A stretch of 64,000 nucleotides of DNA from DASUPK01 sp963815665 (GTDB taxonomy: Bacteria; Actinomycetota; Thermoleophilia; Solirubrobacterales; 70-9), in contig CAWFHN010000013.1 of assembly GCA_963815665.1 (NCBI GenBank), positions 310,001-374,000 on the forward strand, read 5' to 3'. The stretch's first letter is position 1. Each line of letters starts with the position of its first letter. Positions 42,099 through 50,352 of this stretch are shown here, piece by piece. The translations under genes were made by a program, and so were the position numbers. The notes beneath the pieces were generated by a model. That model saw only the letters and a program-made list of their open reading frames with translations. It was not told the origin of the DNA and searched no databases.

Positions 42099-43202
42099 TT
42101 GCTCGCCGGGTGCGGCGGCGGATCGTCCGAGTCCACGTCTGAAACGACCACTGCAGAGCAGGTTGACCTCGAGAAGGTCGGCGACTTCGATCAGCCCGAC
42201 TACGTCACCCAGCCGCCGGGCAGCGACGACCTCTACGTGGTCGAGCAGGGCGGCACCGTTCGCATCGTCCGGGACGGGCAGGTTCTCTCGAAGCCCGCGC
42301 TGGACATCAGCGACGCCGTCACCTCGGAAGGCGAGCAGGGACTCCTCTCAATCGCCTTCCCTCCGGACTTCCAGAGCTCGCATCTGGTCTATGCGTACTA
42401 CACGGGCACCGATCAGGACCAGCACGTCGTCCGCTTCCGGGTCGCGGATGACGGCACGTTCGCGGAGGGCAGCGAACACGAGATCCTGCACATGGACGAC
42501 TTCGCGTCCAATCACAACGGTGGCCTATTGCTGTTCGGCCCCGACGGGTACCTCTACATCGGCACTGGAGACGGCGGTGTGGCGGACGACCCGGAGCGCA
42601 ACGGCCAGGACCTCGGGTCGCTGCTCGGCAAGTTGCTCCGGATCGATCCGGGCGCCGGGAATCCATATGCGATCCCGCCCGACAACCCATTCATCGACCA
42701 TGCAGGCGCGAGGCCCGCGGTTTACTCGTACGGGCTTCGCAATCCGTGGCGTTTCAGCTTCGACCGCAAGACCGGCGCACTCTCGATAGGCGACGTCGGC
42801 CAGAACACGATGGAGGAGATCGACTACACACCCAAGGACGGGGCGAGGGGGGCAAACTTCGGCTGGTCCGCCTTCGAGGGGACCGACCGCTTCAACACCG
42901 ATCAGACCGCGCCGAACGCGGTGCCGCCGGTCTTCACCTACGAGCACGACGAGGGCTGCTCGGTCACCGGTGGGTTCGTGGTCCGCGATCCCTCGCTGCC
43001 CACATTGCTCGGGCGCTACGTCTACGGCGACTACTGCGCCGGGGAGCTGCGCAGTTTCGAGCCGGCGGTCCCGCAGGCGCGAGACGACCGCTCGCTGGAC
43101 CTGGACGTTCCCTCCCTTTCTTCCTTCGGCCAGGACAACGACGGCCATATCTATGCGGTCTCGCTGGAGGGTCCCGTCTATCGCCTCGTCCCGGCGGGGT
43201 GA
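42099..43202 (+). CDS. PQQ-dependent sugar-dehydrogenase-like lipoprotein, paralogue 1 (start codon unclear)
   Basis: At least 367 residues of the GSDH/Hhip-like six-bladed beta-propeller that oxidises sugars or aldehydes with PQQ outside the membrane. Signatures: YVTQPPGSDDLYVVEQGG, GLLSIAFPPDF, NHNGGLLLFGPDGYLYIGTGDGG, GLRNPWRFSFD, GDVGQNTMEEID. TTG 42099 leaves only three residues before the lipobox Cys (LAGC). The frame continues upstream as AIAALAIEAALLAGC, a proper signal core, yet has no ATG, GTG or TTG there (ATA 42072, CTG 42081, ATT 42087). Either a rare start codon is used or the 5' end is damaged. Confidence 0.85.
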   Translation: MLAGCGGGSSESTSETTTAEQVDLEKVGDFDQPDYVTQPPGSDDLYVVEQGGTVRIVRDGQVLSKPALDISDAVTSEGEQGLLSIAFPPDFQSSHLVYAYYTGTDQDQHVVRFRVADDGTFAEGSEHEILHMDDFASNHNGGLLLFGPDGYLYIGTGDGGVADDPERNGQDLGSLLGKLLRIDPGAGNPYAIPPDNPFIDHAGARPAVYSYGLRNPWRFSFDRKTGALSIGDVGQNTMEEIDYTPKDGARGANFGWSAFEGTDRFNTDQTAPNAVPPVFTYEHDEGCSVTGGFVVRDPSLPTLLGRYVYGDYCAGELRSFEPAVPQARDDRSLDLDVPSLSSFGQDNDGHIYAVSLEGPVYRLVPAG

Positions 43203-43245
43203 TGGCCGGCGCATCGAGGCCGCGATCGCGGTGTTCCCTTGAGGG

Positions 43246-44355
43246 ATGAGGACCGCCCGACTCGCGACGCGTCTGGCTCTGGCGCTCTGTCTTCTCGCCG
43301 CCTTCGCGACGGCCACGGTGGCCAACGCCGATGCGAAGCCGCGAGTCAAGCTGAAGCGGATCGGTCGCTTCCACAGTCCGACCTACGTCACCTCGGCGCC
43401 GGGCGTGAGGGGAGTCTTCGTGGTTGAGCAGGGAGGCCGCATCCGCCTGGTCCAGGGCAAGCACCGAAGCACCTTCCTCAGCATCGCCTCGCTCGTCAGC
43501 TCCGGCGGTGAGCGTGGCCTGCTCTCGGTGGCCTTCCCCTCGGACTACGCCTCGTCGCGGTTGCTCTACGTCTACTTCACCAACCGTTCCGGCGACATCG
43601 AGATCGCCGAGCTCCGCGCGGACCCGGGCGGGTTGCACGCTTCGGCGAGCACCCTGCGCCAGGTGCTCGTCGTCCCTCATCCAAACCACTCGAATCACAA
43701 CGGTGGCCAGCTGCAATTCGGGCCGGACGGCCTGCTCTACGCGGGCACCGGGGATGGCGGCGGCGCGGGCGACCAGCCCGACAACGCGCAGAACCCCGAC
43801 TCGCGCCTCGGCAAGCTGCTTCGCATCAATCCATCGTCCGGCGCCGTGGGCATCTACTCCATCGGCCTCCGCAATCCCTATCGGTTCTCGTTCGACCTGG
43901 TCGGCGATCCGGCTCAGCCGCGCATCGTGATCGGGGACGTCGGTCAGGACCGCTTCGAGGAGATCGACTACGTACCCCTGGCGGCGGCCGCCGGCGCCAA
44001 CTTCGGCTGGAACGACTTCGAGGGATTCGCTCCCTTTGCAGGGGCCCATCCCCCCACCGCTGCCGCAACCATCAGGCCGATCAAGACGTACGGCATCTCC
44101 GGCGCGGCCTGCGCGATCGTCGGCGGCTACGTGGTGCGCGATGCCCGGCTGCGCTCCCTCTTCCACCGCTACGTCTATGGGGACTTCTGCACCGGCAAGG
44201 TCCGCTCGTTGACCCCCGCCCTGGGCGGTGCGCGCAAGGATCGGAGCACGGGTGTGCGGGTGCGGAATCTGAGCTCCTTCGGCGAGACCGCCGACGGCTC
44301 GCTGTACGCCGCCTCGCTGGACGGCCCGGTCTACAGGTTCGTCCGCCGGCGCTGA
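43246..44355 (+). CDS. PQQ-dependent sugar-dehydrogenase-like protein, paralogue 2
   Basis: 369 residues: Sec signal peptide (LALALCLLAAFATATVANA, cleavage about residue 29) and the same propeller as its neighbours. Motifs FVVEQGGRIRLV, GLLSVAFPSDY, NHNGGQLQFGPDGLLYAGTGDGG, GLRNPYRFSFD, GDVGQDRFEEIDYV. Unlike paralogue 1 it has no lipobox. 43 bp downstream of paralogue 1 and 61 bp upstream of paralogue 3, all in one direction. Confidence 0.88.
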   Translation: MRTARLATRLALALCLLAAFATATVANADAKPRVKLKRIGRFHSPTYVTSAPGVRGVFVVEQGGRIRLVQGKHRSTFLSIASLVSSGGERGLLSVAFPSDYASSRLLYVYFTNRSGDIEIAELRADPGGLHASASTLRQVLVVPHPNHSNHNGGQLQFGPDGLLYAGTGDGGGAGDQPDNAQNPDSRLGKLLRINPSSGAVGIYSIGLRNPYRFSFDLVGDPAQPRIVIGDVGQDRFEEIDYVPLAAAAGANFGWNDFEGFAPFAGAHPPTAAATIRPIKTYGISGAACAIVGGYVVRDARLRSLFHRYVYGDFCTGKVRSLTPALGGARKDRSTGVRVRNLSSFGETADGSLYAASLDGPVYRFVRRR

Positions 44356-44416
44356 CCGCTGCGGCCGCGGGGTGGGCCGCCATTAAGGTGGGCTCCGCCT
44401 CGCCCGGAACCCTGCC

Positions 44417-45649
44417 ATGCGAATCGCCCTCAACCGCCGCCGGACCGAGACGGTCATCGCCGCGCTCGTTGCGATCGCAGCGGGGATCGTCGGGCTGACC
44501 AACCGCGAGCAGCAGACGGTGGGCGCCAAGTTCGTCGCCCTCGAGCGGATCGCGCGGCTGAAGAACCCCGTTTACCTGACGCAGCCGCCCGGTCCGGGAT
44601 CGTCGCTCTACGTGGTCCAGAAGGGAGGCGCCGTCAGGGTGATCTCCGACGACCACCTCCTGCGGCGGCCGTTCCTCGATATCCGCCCGCTGGTCAAGGC
44701 GCACGGCGTGCGGGGCGAGCCAGGCATGGCCTCCGTTGCCTTCCCGCCCAACTACAGCCGGACCGGCCTGTTCTACGTCGCCTACACCGATCACCGGGAC
44801 GCGCTCGTCGTCGCGCGGTATGCGCGGAGCGCCGACGACCCGCTGGCCGCGGATCCCAATTCGGGCTACACCCTCCTCCGCATCCCGCAGCCCACCGCCG
44901 CGCACCATGGGGGGACGCTCGTCTTCGGGCCCAACGGGCATCTCTTCATCGGCACCGGGGACGGCGGGCCAGCCGGGGACCCGCACAACACCGCGCAGGA
45001 CACGAGCTCGCTGCTCGGGAAGGTCCTGCGAATCGATCCAAGCCCGTCGGGATACGCGGTCCCCGCCGACAACCCCTTCGTCGGCGGGCCGGGCCGCGAC
45101 GAGATCTGGGCCTACGGGCTGCGGAACCCGCGGGCGATCTCGTTCGACCGCACGCTGGGGACGATCGCGGTCGGGGACGTCGGCAACCAGCGCTTCGAGG
45201 AAATCGACCTCCTGCCGGTCCGGAAGTCAAGGGGCGCGAACTTCGGCTGGTCGGCATACGAGGCGTTCGCTCCCTTCAGGGGAGGCGCCCCTCGGCGCGA
45301 GACGGTGCTGCCGGCGATCGCCTACCGCCACGGGACGGGATGCGCCGTCGCCGGCGGCTACATCGTCCGCGACTCGCACCTTGCACGAATCCGGGGAAGG
45401 GAGATCTTCGGGGATTACGTCTTCGGGGACTACTGCACGGGCAGGCTCTACGGCTTCCGGCCCCGCGCCGGGCGGCGCGCCGGCAAGCAGAGAAGCTTCA
45501 GGTTCGACGCCCGCTACCTGACCTCCATCGGTGAGGACAACGACCGGCACATCTACGTGATCACCGAGCGGGGCCCGACCCGGAAGGGCAAGCCGAGCCT
45601 GGGATCCGTCTACCGACTCGTCCCCCACCGCAAGCAGGTACCGGGCTAG
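44417..45649 (+). CDS. PQQ-dependent sugar-dehydrogenase-like protein, paralogue 3
   Basis: 410 residues. The N-terminal hydrophobic segment (VIAALVAIAAGIVGL) is a signal anchor or signal peptide. Propeller motifs: YLTQPPGPGSSLYVVQKGG, MASVAFPPNYS, AHHGGTLVFGPNGHLFIGTGDGG, GLRNPRAISFD, GDVGNQRFEEIDLL. The usual N-H-N-G-G is A-H-H-G-G here, so the active-site neighbourhood differs from the other two. Stop codon shares CTAG with the convergent PQQ-propeller gene. Confidence 0.88.
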   Translation: MRIALNRRRTETVIAALVAIAAGIVGLTNREQQTVGAKFVALERIARLKNPVYLTQPPGPGSSLYVVQKGGAVRVISDDHLLRRPFLDIRPLVKAHGVRGEPGMASVAFPPNYSRTGLFYVAYTDHRDALVVARYARSADDPLAADPNSGYTLLRIPQPTAAHHGGTLVFGPNGHLFIGTGDGGPAGDPHNTAQDTSSLLGKVLRIDPSPSGYAVPADNPFVGGPGRDEIWAYGLRNPRAISFDRTLGTIAVGDVGNQRFEEIDLLPVRKSRGANFGWSAYEAFAPFRGGAPRRETVLPAIAYRHGTGCAVAGGYIVRDSHLARIRGREIFGDYVFGDYCTGRLYGFRPRAGRRAGKQRSFRFDARYLTSIGEDNDRHIYVITERGPTRKGKPSLGSVYRLVPHRKQVPG

Positions 45650-47049
45650 ACACCGGCGAAGGCGACCACTTGGCTGCCGGCGGGTGCGAACAGACGCCCG
45701 CCTCCCGCCGACGGCGTCGGGAAGTGGGTCACCGAGCCGAGATCGACGCTGGCCACCGGAGCGCCGCTGTCGGGGGCGTACCCGTTCAGGACGCCACCGG
45801 TGTCGATGCTCCAGACAACGCCCCCGGCGACGATCGGCGGCCCGGCGGAGCTGGTGGTGTGCCAGGCGACGCTGAAAGAGTTGCCCGCCACCGGAAGCGC
45901 GTACAGCCCGTTTTCGCAGGGCACGTAGACGACGGACGCCCGGTACGCCAGCCCGCCGTAGGCGCCGCCGTCGCAGACGCTCTTTGCGAACAGCTCGCCT
46001 CCGGTCCCGCCGAGATGGCTCGTGGAGAGGATCAGGCCGAGTCCCTCCTTGCCGATCACGAACATGCGGTTGCCCCCTAGCAAGGTGGGTCCGACGGAGC
46101 CGAGATCCGTGTCGTGCTGGTTGAGGTCGGGCGAGTTGGAGGCGCGGTAGAAGTCGGTCTGCTTGAGCTTCGGCGATAGCCGGATCACGCTGTTGCCGTA
46201 GTCGAACCCCGAGGTGGCGTCCCCGTTGCCCGTGGCGACGAAGAGGTTGCCCGCGCGGTCGACCGCCGGCCCGGAGGGCGCCCAGATGGCGCCCTCGCGA
46301 TGGACCCCGACGGTGAAGACCAGCCTCTTCGCCTTGCGCCGCGCCTTGACCGAGACGACCCGGCCCCGGTAGTCGCCGCAGTCCCCGGCCAATCCTCCGA
46401 AGGGAACGTAGACGCGCCCTTTCGAGACCGACAGCGCCGAGCGCTGCTGGTGGACGCGGGGATCGGATCCGGGCGCGTCGACGGCACGCTTCAGCCGCAC
46501 CTTCCCGCCATGGAGACGGAGGCCGAAGAGGACGTGGCGGTAGCCGTTCAGGAAGGCGGTGACGTAGAGCGTGTCGCCCGAGATCGCAGGCGTGCCGGTG
46601 ATCCCGGTGACCGGCTCGATGTTGCCGCAGGGCAGCGTCGATGCATCCACCGGCGGGCCGAGATGCCGTTTCCAGGCGACGTGGCCGTTGCGGGCGTTGA
46701 GCGCGTAGACCGTGTTGTTCTCGGTGGCGGCGTAGACACGGCTGCCGACCGTGAGCGGCTCGGCGTAGATCTGCCCGTCGAGCTGCTTGGTCCAGGTCCG
46801 GTGGAAGCTCCCGAGCGGCGGCGAGGTGGTGTCGACCCCGGTCCGAGCCAGGTTCGCGTGGTAGGTGGGCCAGTTCGCGAGATGCTTCTGCTTCTTCTTC
46901 TTCTTCTTCGCCGCGGTCGCCTGCGCGGAGCCGCCGGCCGGAGTCACGGTGGCGCTCGAGGAGTCCGGCTTCGCCCCCGAGCCGCAGCCGATGGCGGCGA
47001 TCAGTGCCGCCGTCATCACCACGATCGCTGCTGCGCGCGTGCGGATCAT
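45646..47049 (-). CDS. PQQ-like beta-propeller lipoprotein
   Basis: 467 residues. Lipobox AAIGC (Cys about 22), a linker with six consecutive Lys, then repeating blades with tryptophan-docking style motifs: WPTYHANLARTGVD, VYALNARNGHVAWKRHLG, GRVVSVKARRKAKRLVF, NSVIRLSPKLKQTDFY, VLNGYAPDSGAPVASVDLG. Proteins of this kind include PQQ alcohol dehydrogenases and non-catalytic BamB-like scaffolds; the catalytic Asp and Ca ligands could not be assigned. It faces the three sugar-dehydrogenase-like genes. TAGACT lies 8 nt before the ATG. Confidence 0.8.
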   Translation of the reverse strand: MIRTRAAAIVVMTAALIAAIGCGSGAKPDSSSATVTPAGGSAQATAAKKKKKKQKHLANWPTYHANLARTGVDTTSPPLGSFHRTWTKQLDGQIYAEPLTVGSRVYAATENNTVYALNARNGHVAWKRHLGPPVDASTLPCGNIEPVTGITGTPAISGDTLYVTAFLNGYRHVLFGLRLHGGKVRLKRAVDAPGSDPRVHQQRSALSVSKGRVYVPFGGLAGDCGDYRGRVVSVKARRKAKRLVFTVGVHREGAIWAPSGPAVDRAGNLFVATGNGDATSGFDYGNSVIRLSPKLKQTDFYRASNSPDLNQHDTDLGSVGPTLLGGNRMFVIGKEGLGLILSTSHLGGTGGELFAKSVCDGGAYGGLAYRASVVYVPCENGLYALPVAGNSFSVAWHTTSSAGPPIVAGGVVWSIDTGGVLNGYAPDSGAPVASVDLGSVTHFPTPSAGGGRLFAPAGSQVVAFAGV

Positions 47050-47057
47050 CGGAGCCC

Positions 47058-47063
47058 AGTCTA
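47058..47063 (-). promoter_or_regulatory. -10-like box TAGACT, leaderless arrangement
   Basis: TAGACT on the minus strand ends 8 nt before the ATG of the PQQ-propeller lipoprotein. Confidence 0.4.
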
Positions 47064-47092
47064 GATACGGGCCGGCCGCCCCGATGGATTTC

Positions 47093-48262
47093 CTACCGAG
47101 GCAGGGCTGGCGCGAGGATCCGGTACGCCTTGATGCCGAGGCCGAGGCGCTCCCGGTCCTCCGAGATCTGGGGGTCGAGCCCGCTGAGCTCCTTCACCCG
47201 CTCCAGTCGGTAGGCCACGGTGTGGCGGTGGGCGAAGATCGCGCGCGCCGTCGCGTTCATGTTGCAATCGCTCGCGAGGTACTCCTCGAGGGTGCCGAGC
47301 AGGTCCGAGCGGTATTGGTTGTCGTAGCGGACCAGCGGCTCGACTGTGTCGCGATAGAAGCTGCGGACCTCGTCGGGATCGGAGATCAGCGCCCGGAACA
47401 GCAGCCTGTAGACGCCGCTCGCGGCGATCCCCTCCTCGAGCGCCTCCGCGATCTCCGGCTCGCGCGTGATCACGTCGAGGACCAGCTCCGCCTCCTTGAT
47501 CGCACGGTGGAGCTCGCCCGGGTCGGGATAGAAGGAGGAGACGGCGGCCGGCCCGTGCTTTCGAAGCCGGTTGGCGATCCGCCCCGCCACCTGCAGGGTC
47601 CGCTCCGGAGCGTCATCGCCGCCACGGCCGGGGAGGATCGCGTAGAGCCGGCCGTCGGCGAGCTCCGCGAGCGAGCCCTCGTACTCGGCCGCGACCAGAG
47701 CCGTTGCGTGGCTCGGGCTCGCGGACTCGATCTCCGCCACCAGCGCGATCGCGCCGCGCGCCAGGTCACATCCGAGCCTCGCCGCCTTGCTGGTCGCCTC
47801 AGCCGTGTCGATCTCCCGCGAGCGCAGCTCCTCGATCAGCCCGCCGCGCATCTTGCGCTCGGCGTCCTCGCGCGCATCGGCGACCGCCACCTCGGCGAGC
47901 GCGGCCAGCGCCGCGGCCCGGAGCACCTCCTCGCGGTCGACCAGCACCGGGGCCTCCCCGTCCAGGGACTCCCCTTCGAGGAGCAGGACCACCCCGACCA
48001 CCTGGCCGCCCGCCTCGATCGCGCGCTCCAGCGCGACCGCGTCCGGCGCTGGTGCCTCCGTCTCGGCGACGCGCGCCTTCGCGTACTCGGCCAGGCCGTT
48101 CATCTCACCGCCGCCCGGAGCCCGTGCCGCAAGGCCCCGCGGCGGCAGGACGATCGCAACCGGACCACCCGCCTCCGCGGCGGCCAGCTCGGCGACTCCC
48201 TGGAGCCCCTCGCCATCGAGGACGGCCTCGATCATCCGGGTGCTGAGCTCGCGCATGGTCAT
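47093..48262 (-). CDS. PucR/CdaR-family transcriptional regulator
   Basis: 389 residues. The C-terminal helix-turn-helix of the PucR/CdaR class is clear: LLGTLEEYLASDCNMNATARAIFAHRHTVAYRLERVKEL. The middle (about 150-300) is the GGDEF-like CdaR region; the N-terminal part could be a GAF-like sensor (VAIVLPPRGLAARA, VGVVLLLEGESLDGE). No membrane segment. ATG overlaps the P-II stop as ATGA, so the two are made together. Regulators of this class control purine, sugar-acid or amino-acid catabolism. Confidence 0.85.
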   Translation of the reverse strand: MTMRELSTRMIEAVLDGEGLQGVAELAAAEAGGPVAIVLPPRGLAARAPGGGEMNGLAEYAKARVAETEAPAPDAVALERAIEAGGQVVGVVLLLEGESLDGEAPVLVDREEVLRAAALAALAEVAVADAREDAERKMRGGLIEELRSREIDTAEATSKAARLGCDLARGAIALVAEIESASPSHATALVAAEYEGSLAELADGRLYAILPGRGGDDAPERTLQVAGRIANRLRKHGPAAVSSFYPDPGELHRAIKEAELVLDVITREPEIAEALEEGIAASGVYRLLFRALISDPDEVRSFYRDTVEPLVRYDNQYRSDLLGTLEEYLASDCNMNATARAIFAHRHTVAYRLERVKELSGLDPQISEDRERLGLGIKAYRILAPALPR

Positions 48263-48645
48263 TCGTCCCGCTCCACGCCGGCGGCGATCTCCTCCTCGGT
48301 ATGGGACTGGAGCACCACCTCGCCCTCCTCGCCGGTGCGGATGCGAATTGCCTCCTCGACCGGGAGGACGAAGATCTTGCCGTCGCCGATCTCGCCCGAG
48401 CGAGCGTGCCTGATGATCGTCTCGACGACCGCTCCCGTGTCGCCGTCGGCGACGACCACCTCCAGCTTGAGCTTCGGGCGCACCGAGACCGTCAGCGACG
48501 AGCCGCGGTACGCCTCCACCAGCCCCTTCTGCCTGCCGGACCCCTTCACCTCGGAGATCGAGAGCGAGGGAAAGCCCCTGTCGAGCAGCTCGGAGCGGAT
48601 CGGCTCGAACGCCTCATGGCGAATGAACGCTTCGATTTTCTTCAC
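48259..48645 (-). CDS. P-II family nitrogen regulatory protein, lacking Tyr51
   Basis: 128 residues, a complete P-II fold: KKIEAFIRHEAFEPIRSEL, T-loop GSGRQKGLVEAYRG, LKLEVVVADGD, B-loop SGEIGDGKIFVLPVEEAIRIRTGEEGE. Compared with GlnB/GlnK the T-loop reads EAYRGSSL rather than ELYRGAEY, so the modified Tyr51 is Leu and uridylylation or adenylylation at that site is not possible. GTG 48645 is the start that puts the first beta-strand at the N-terminus. No ammonium transporter or glnD is next to it. Four-base overlap with the PucR-type regulator. Confidence 0.9.
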   Translation of the reverse strand: MKKIEAFIRHEAFEPIRSELLDRGFPSLSISEVKGSGRQKGLVEAYRGSSLTVSVRPKLKLEVVVADGDTGAVVETIIRHARSGEIGDGKIFVLPVEEAIRIRTGEEGEVVLQSHTEEEIAAGVERDE

Positions 48646-48894
48646 GGAGTTGGGCTCCCCCCGAGGGACCGGACAGCCTGTCGCCCGGCAGGCTAGGCGC
48701 GGCCGGGCAGCCGGTCTTTGGCCCCCTGTCGAAAATCGCGCGAGGGGCTTGCTCCAAGCGGTCGAGAGTGCAGATCGGCACAAACCCGGGCGGGATCCCC
48801 TGAATGCGGGTCTGGACCGGCGGTCCAGCGTCTACCGGGAATTACCGACCACCTGCAGGTAGACCGACCTCGAAGCGCCGAGCATCATCCCGTG
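48646..48894. other. Divergent regulatory region between P-II and WS/DGAT genes
   Basis: 249 bp without a gene. It contains an AGCCTGTC/GGCAGGCT hairpin (48675-48694), a CTGGACC-GGC-GGTCCAG palindrome (48812-48828), and the palindrome ACCTGCAGGT (48851-48860) flanked by ACCGACC repeats. No clear -35/-10 pair was assigned. Confidence 0.4.
48812..48828. promoter_or_regulatory. Candidate operator CTGGACC-N3-GGTCCAG
   Basis: Perfect 7-bp arms around 3 bp, 67 bp upstream of the WS/DGAT start: size and position suit a dimeric repressor. Confidence 0.4.
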
Positions 48895-50352
48895 ATGGAG
48901 AGATTGTCACCGCTCGACGCCTCGTTCCTGCGCATCGAGACGCCCGAGGCGCACATGCACATCGGCTGGCTCGCGGAGCTGCGACTGCCGGGCGGGGTCG
49001 AGCGACTCGACGTCGAGACGCTGCGCGAGCGGATCGCCGGCAAGCTCCACCTCACGCCTCGATTCCGCCAGCGCGTGCGCGACGCGCCGGTCGGCGAACC
49101 TTTCTGGGCCGATGATCGGCGGTTCGTGCTCGCCTCCCACATTCGCGAGGCGGCCGGCGAACCTGACGGCGGGGCGCCGCTGCGTGCGATCAGCGCCGGA
49201 TTCTTCTCGCAGCAGCTCCGTCGCGACCGGCCGCTCTGGGAGATCCTGCTGATCCCGAGGACGGGGCCGGGCAGGGCGGCTGTCCTCGGGAAGGTCCACC
49301 ACTCGATGGTCGACGGTGTCGCCGCCGTCCAGCTGGGCATGCTGCTCTTCGACCTGCTGCCGGATCCGGGCCAGAGCGCCCGGGTTCCCTGGTCTCCCTC
49401 CCAGCCGAGTCCGGTCAAGGTCGCCGTCGGGTCGGTGACCGATATGGCGTTGTCGCAGTTCCGGGCGGCCCGCCAGGCGGCCGGGATGGGCCTGCGGCCG
49501 GGGCGCGCGCTGCGGGTCGCCGACAACGTGCGGAGGGCGGCCTTCTCGCTGGCGGGGGAGCTGAGCAGGCCGGCCCCCGAGAGCTTTCTGCGGGCGCCGC
49601 TCACCCCGGATCGCGTGCTGATCCCGGCGCGCGTCGAGATGGCGCGGGCGAAGCGGCTCGCCAGCGATGCCGACGCAAAGCTCAACGACGTGATCCTGGC
49701 GGTGGTCGCGGGGGCGCTGCGCGATCTCGCCCTGCGCCTCGGCTCGGAGCCGACGCCGCAGCGGGCGATGGTCCCGATCAACGTCCGAGGCGAATCCGAG
49801 TCGAATGGCAATCGCATCACCTTCGGCTTTCTCGACCTGCCGGTGCAGCTGCCCTCGAGCGACGGGCGCCTCGGCGACGTGATGCGCCAGATGAAGGCGC
49901 TCAAGCAATCCGGCTTCGCGGCCGGAAGCGACCTGCTGCTTCGCTCGACCGCCGTTCTCCCGGCGCCCCTCAAGGCCGGCGTGGCGCGCGTCGCGGCCAG
50001 CCCGCGCACCTACAACCTGATCGTCTCCAACGTGCCGGGGCCGAAGGTGCCGCTCTACGCCGCCGGCGCCAGGGTCAGCTGCGTCCACCCCGTGATCCCG
50101 ATCTCCGACGGACACGCTCTGTCGATCGGGGTCGTGAGCTATGACGACGCGCTCCACTTCGGTATCTACGCCGATCCGACCGCACTCCCGGAGGCCGAGC
50201 AGCTGGAGGGCCTGATCCCGGCCGAGCTCGGCAGGATCGAGCTGACACGGCGCGGCACAACGCGCCTTCGCCGTCAGAGCGAGACCGCAGGCGGCCGGCT
50301 ACCCGTTCCCGCTGACTCGGTGCATGCTGACCGTCGCGTCAAGCTTGCTTGA
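48895..50352 (+). CDS. Wax ester synthase / diacylglycerol acyltransferase (WS/DGAT)
   Basis: 485 residues; makes wax esters or triacylglycerol from acyl-CoA. Active-site HHSMVDG at 135-141, PLWEI at 113-117, NVRGESESNGNRITFGFLDLP and SNVPGPKVPLYAAGA near the C-terminus are all family marks. ATG 48895 starts right at the conserved MERLSPLDASFL. Its last 54 bp overlap, on opposite strands, the end of the transglutaminase gene. Such genes are plentiful in lipid-storing actinobacteria. Confidence 0.93.
   Translation: MERLSPLDASFLRIETPEAHMHIGWLAELRLPGGVERLDVETLRERIAGKLHLTPRFRQRVRDAPVGEPFWADDRRFVLASHIREAAGEPDGGAPLRAISAGFFSQQLRRDRPLWEILLIPRTGPGRAAVLGKVHHSMVDGVAAVQLGMLLFDLLPDPGQSARVPWSPSQPSPVKVAVGSVTDMALSQFRAARQAAGMGLRPGRALRVADNVRRAAFSLAGELSRPAPESFLRAPLTPDRVLIPARVEMARAKRLASDADAKLNDVILAVVAGALRDLALRLGSEPTPQRAMVPINVRGESESNGNRITFGFLDLPVQLPSSDGRLGDVMRQMKALKQSGFAAGSDLLLRSTAVLPAPLKAGVARVAASPRTYNLIVSNVPGPKVPLYAAGARVSCVHPVIPISDGHALSIGVVSYDDALHFGIYADPTALPEAEQLEGLIPAELGRIELTRRGTTRLRRQSETAGGRLPVPADSVHADRRVKLA

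Noticed and set aside
46893..46910. Poly-Lys coding run (six Lys codons) as a slippage site
   Set aside because: It lies in the flexible linker after the lipobox, the frame is intact on both sides, and no alternative product follows from a shift.
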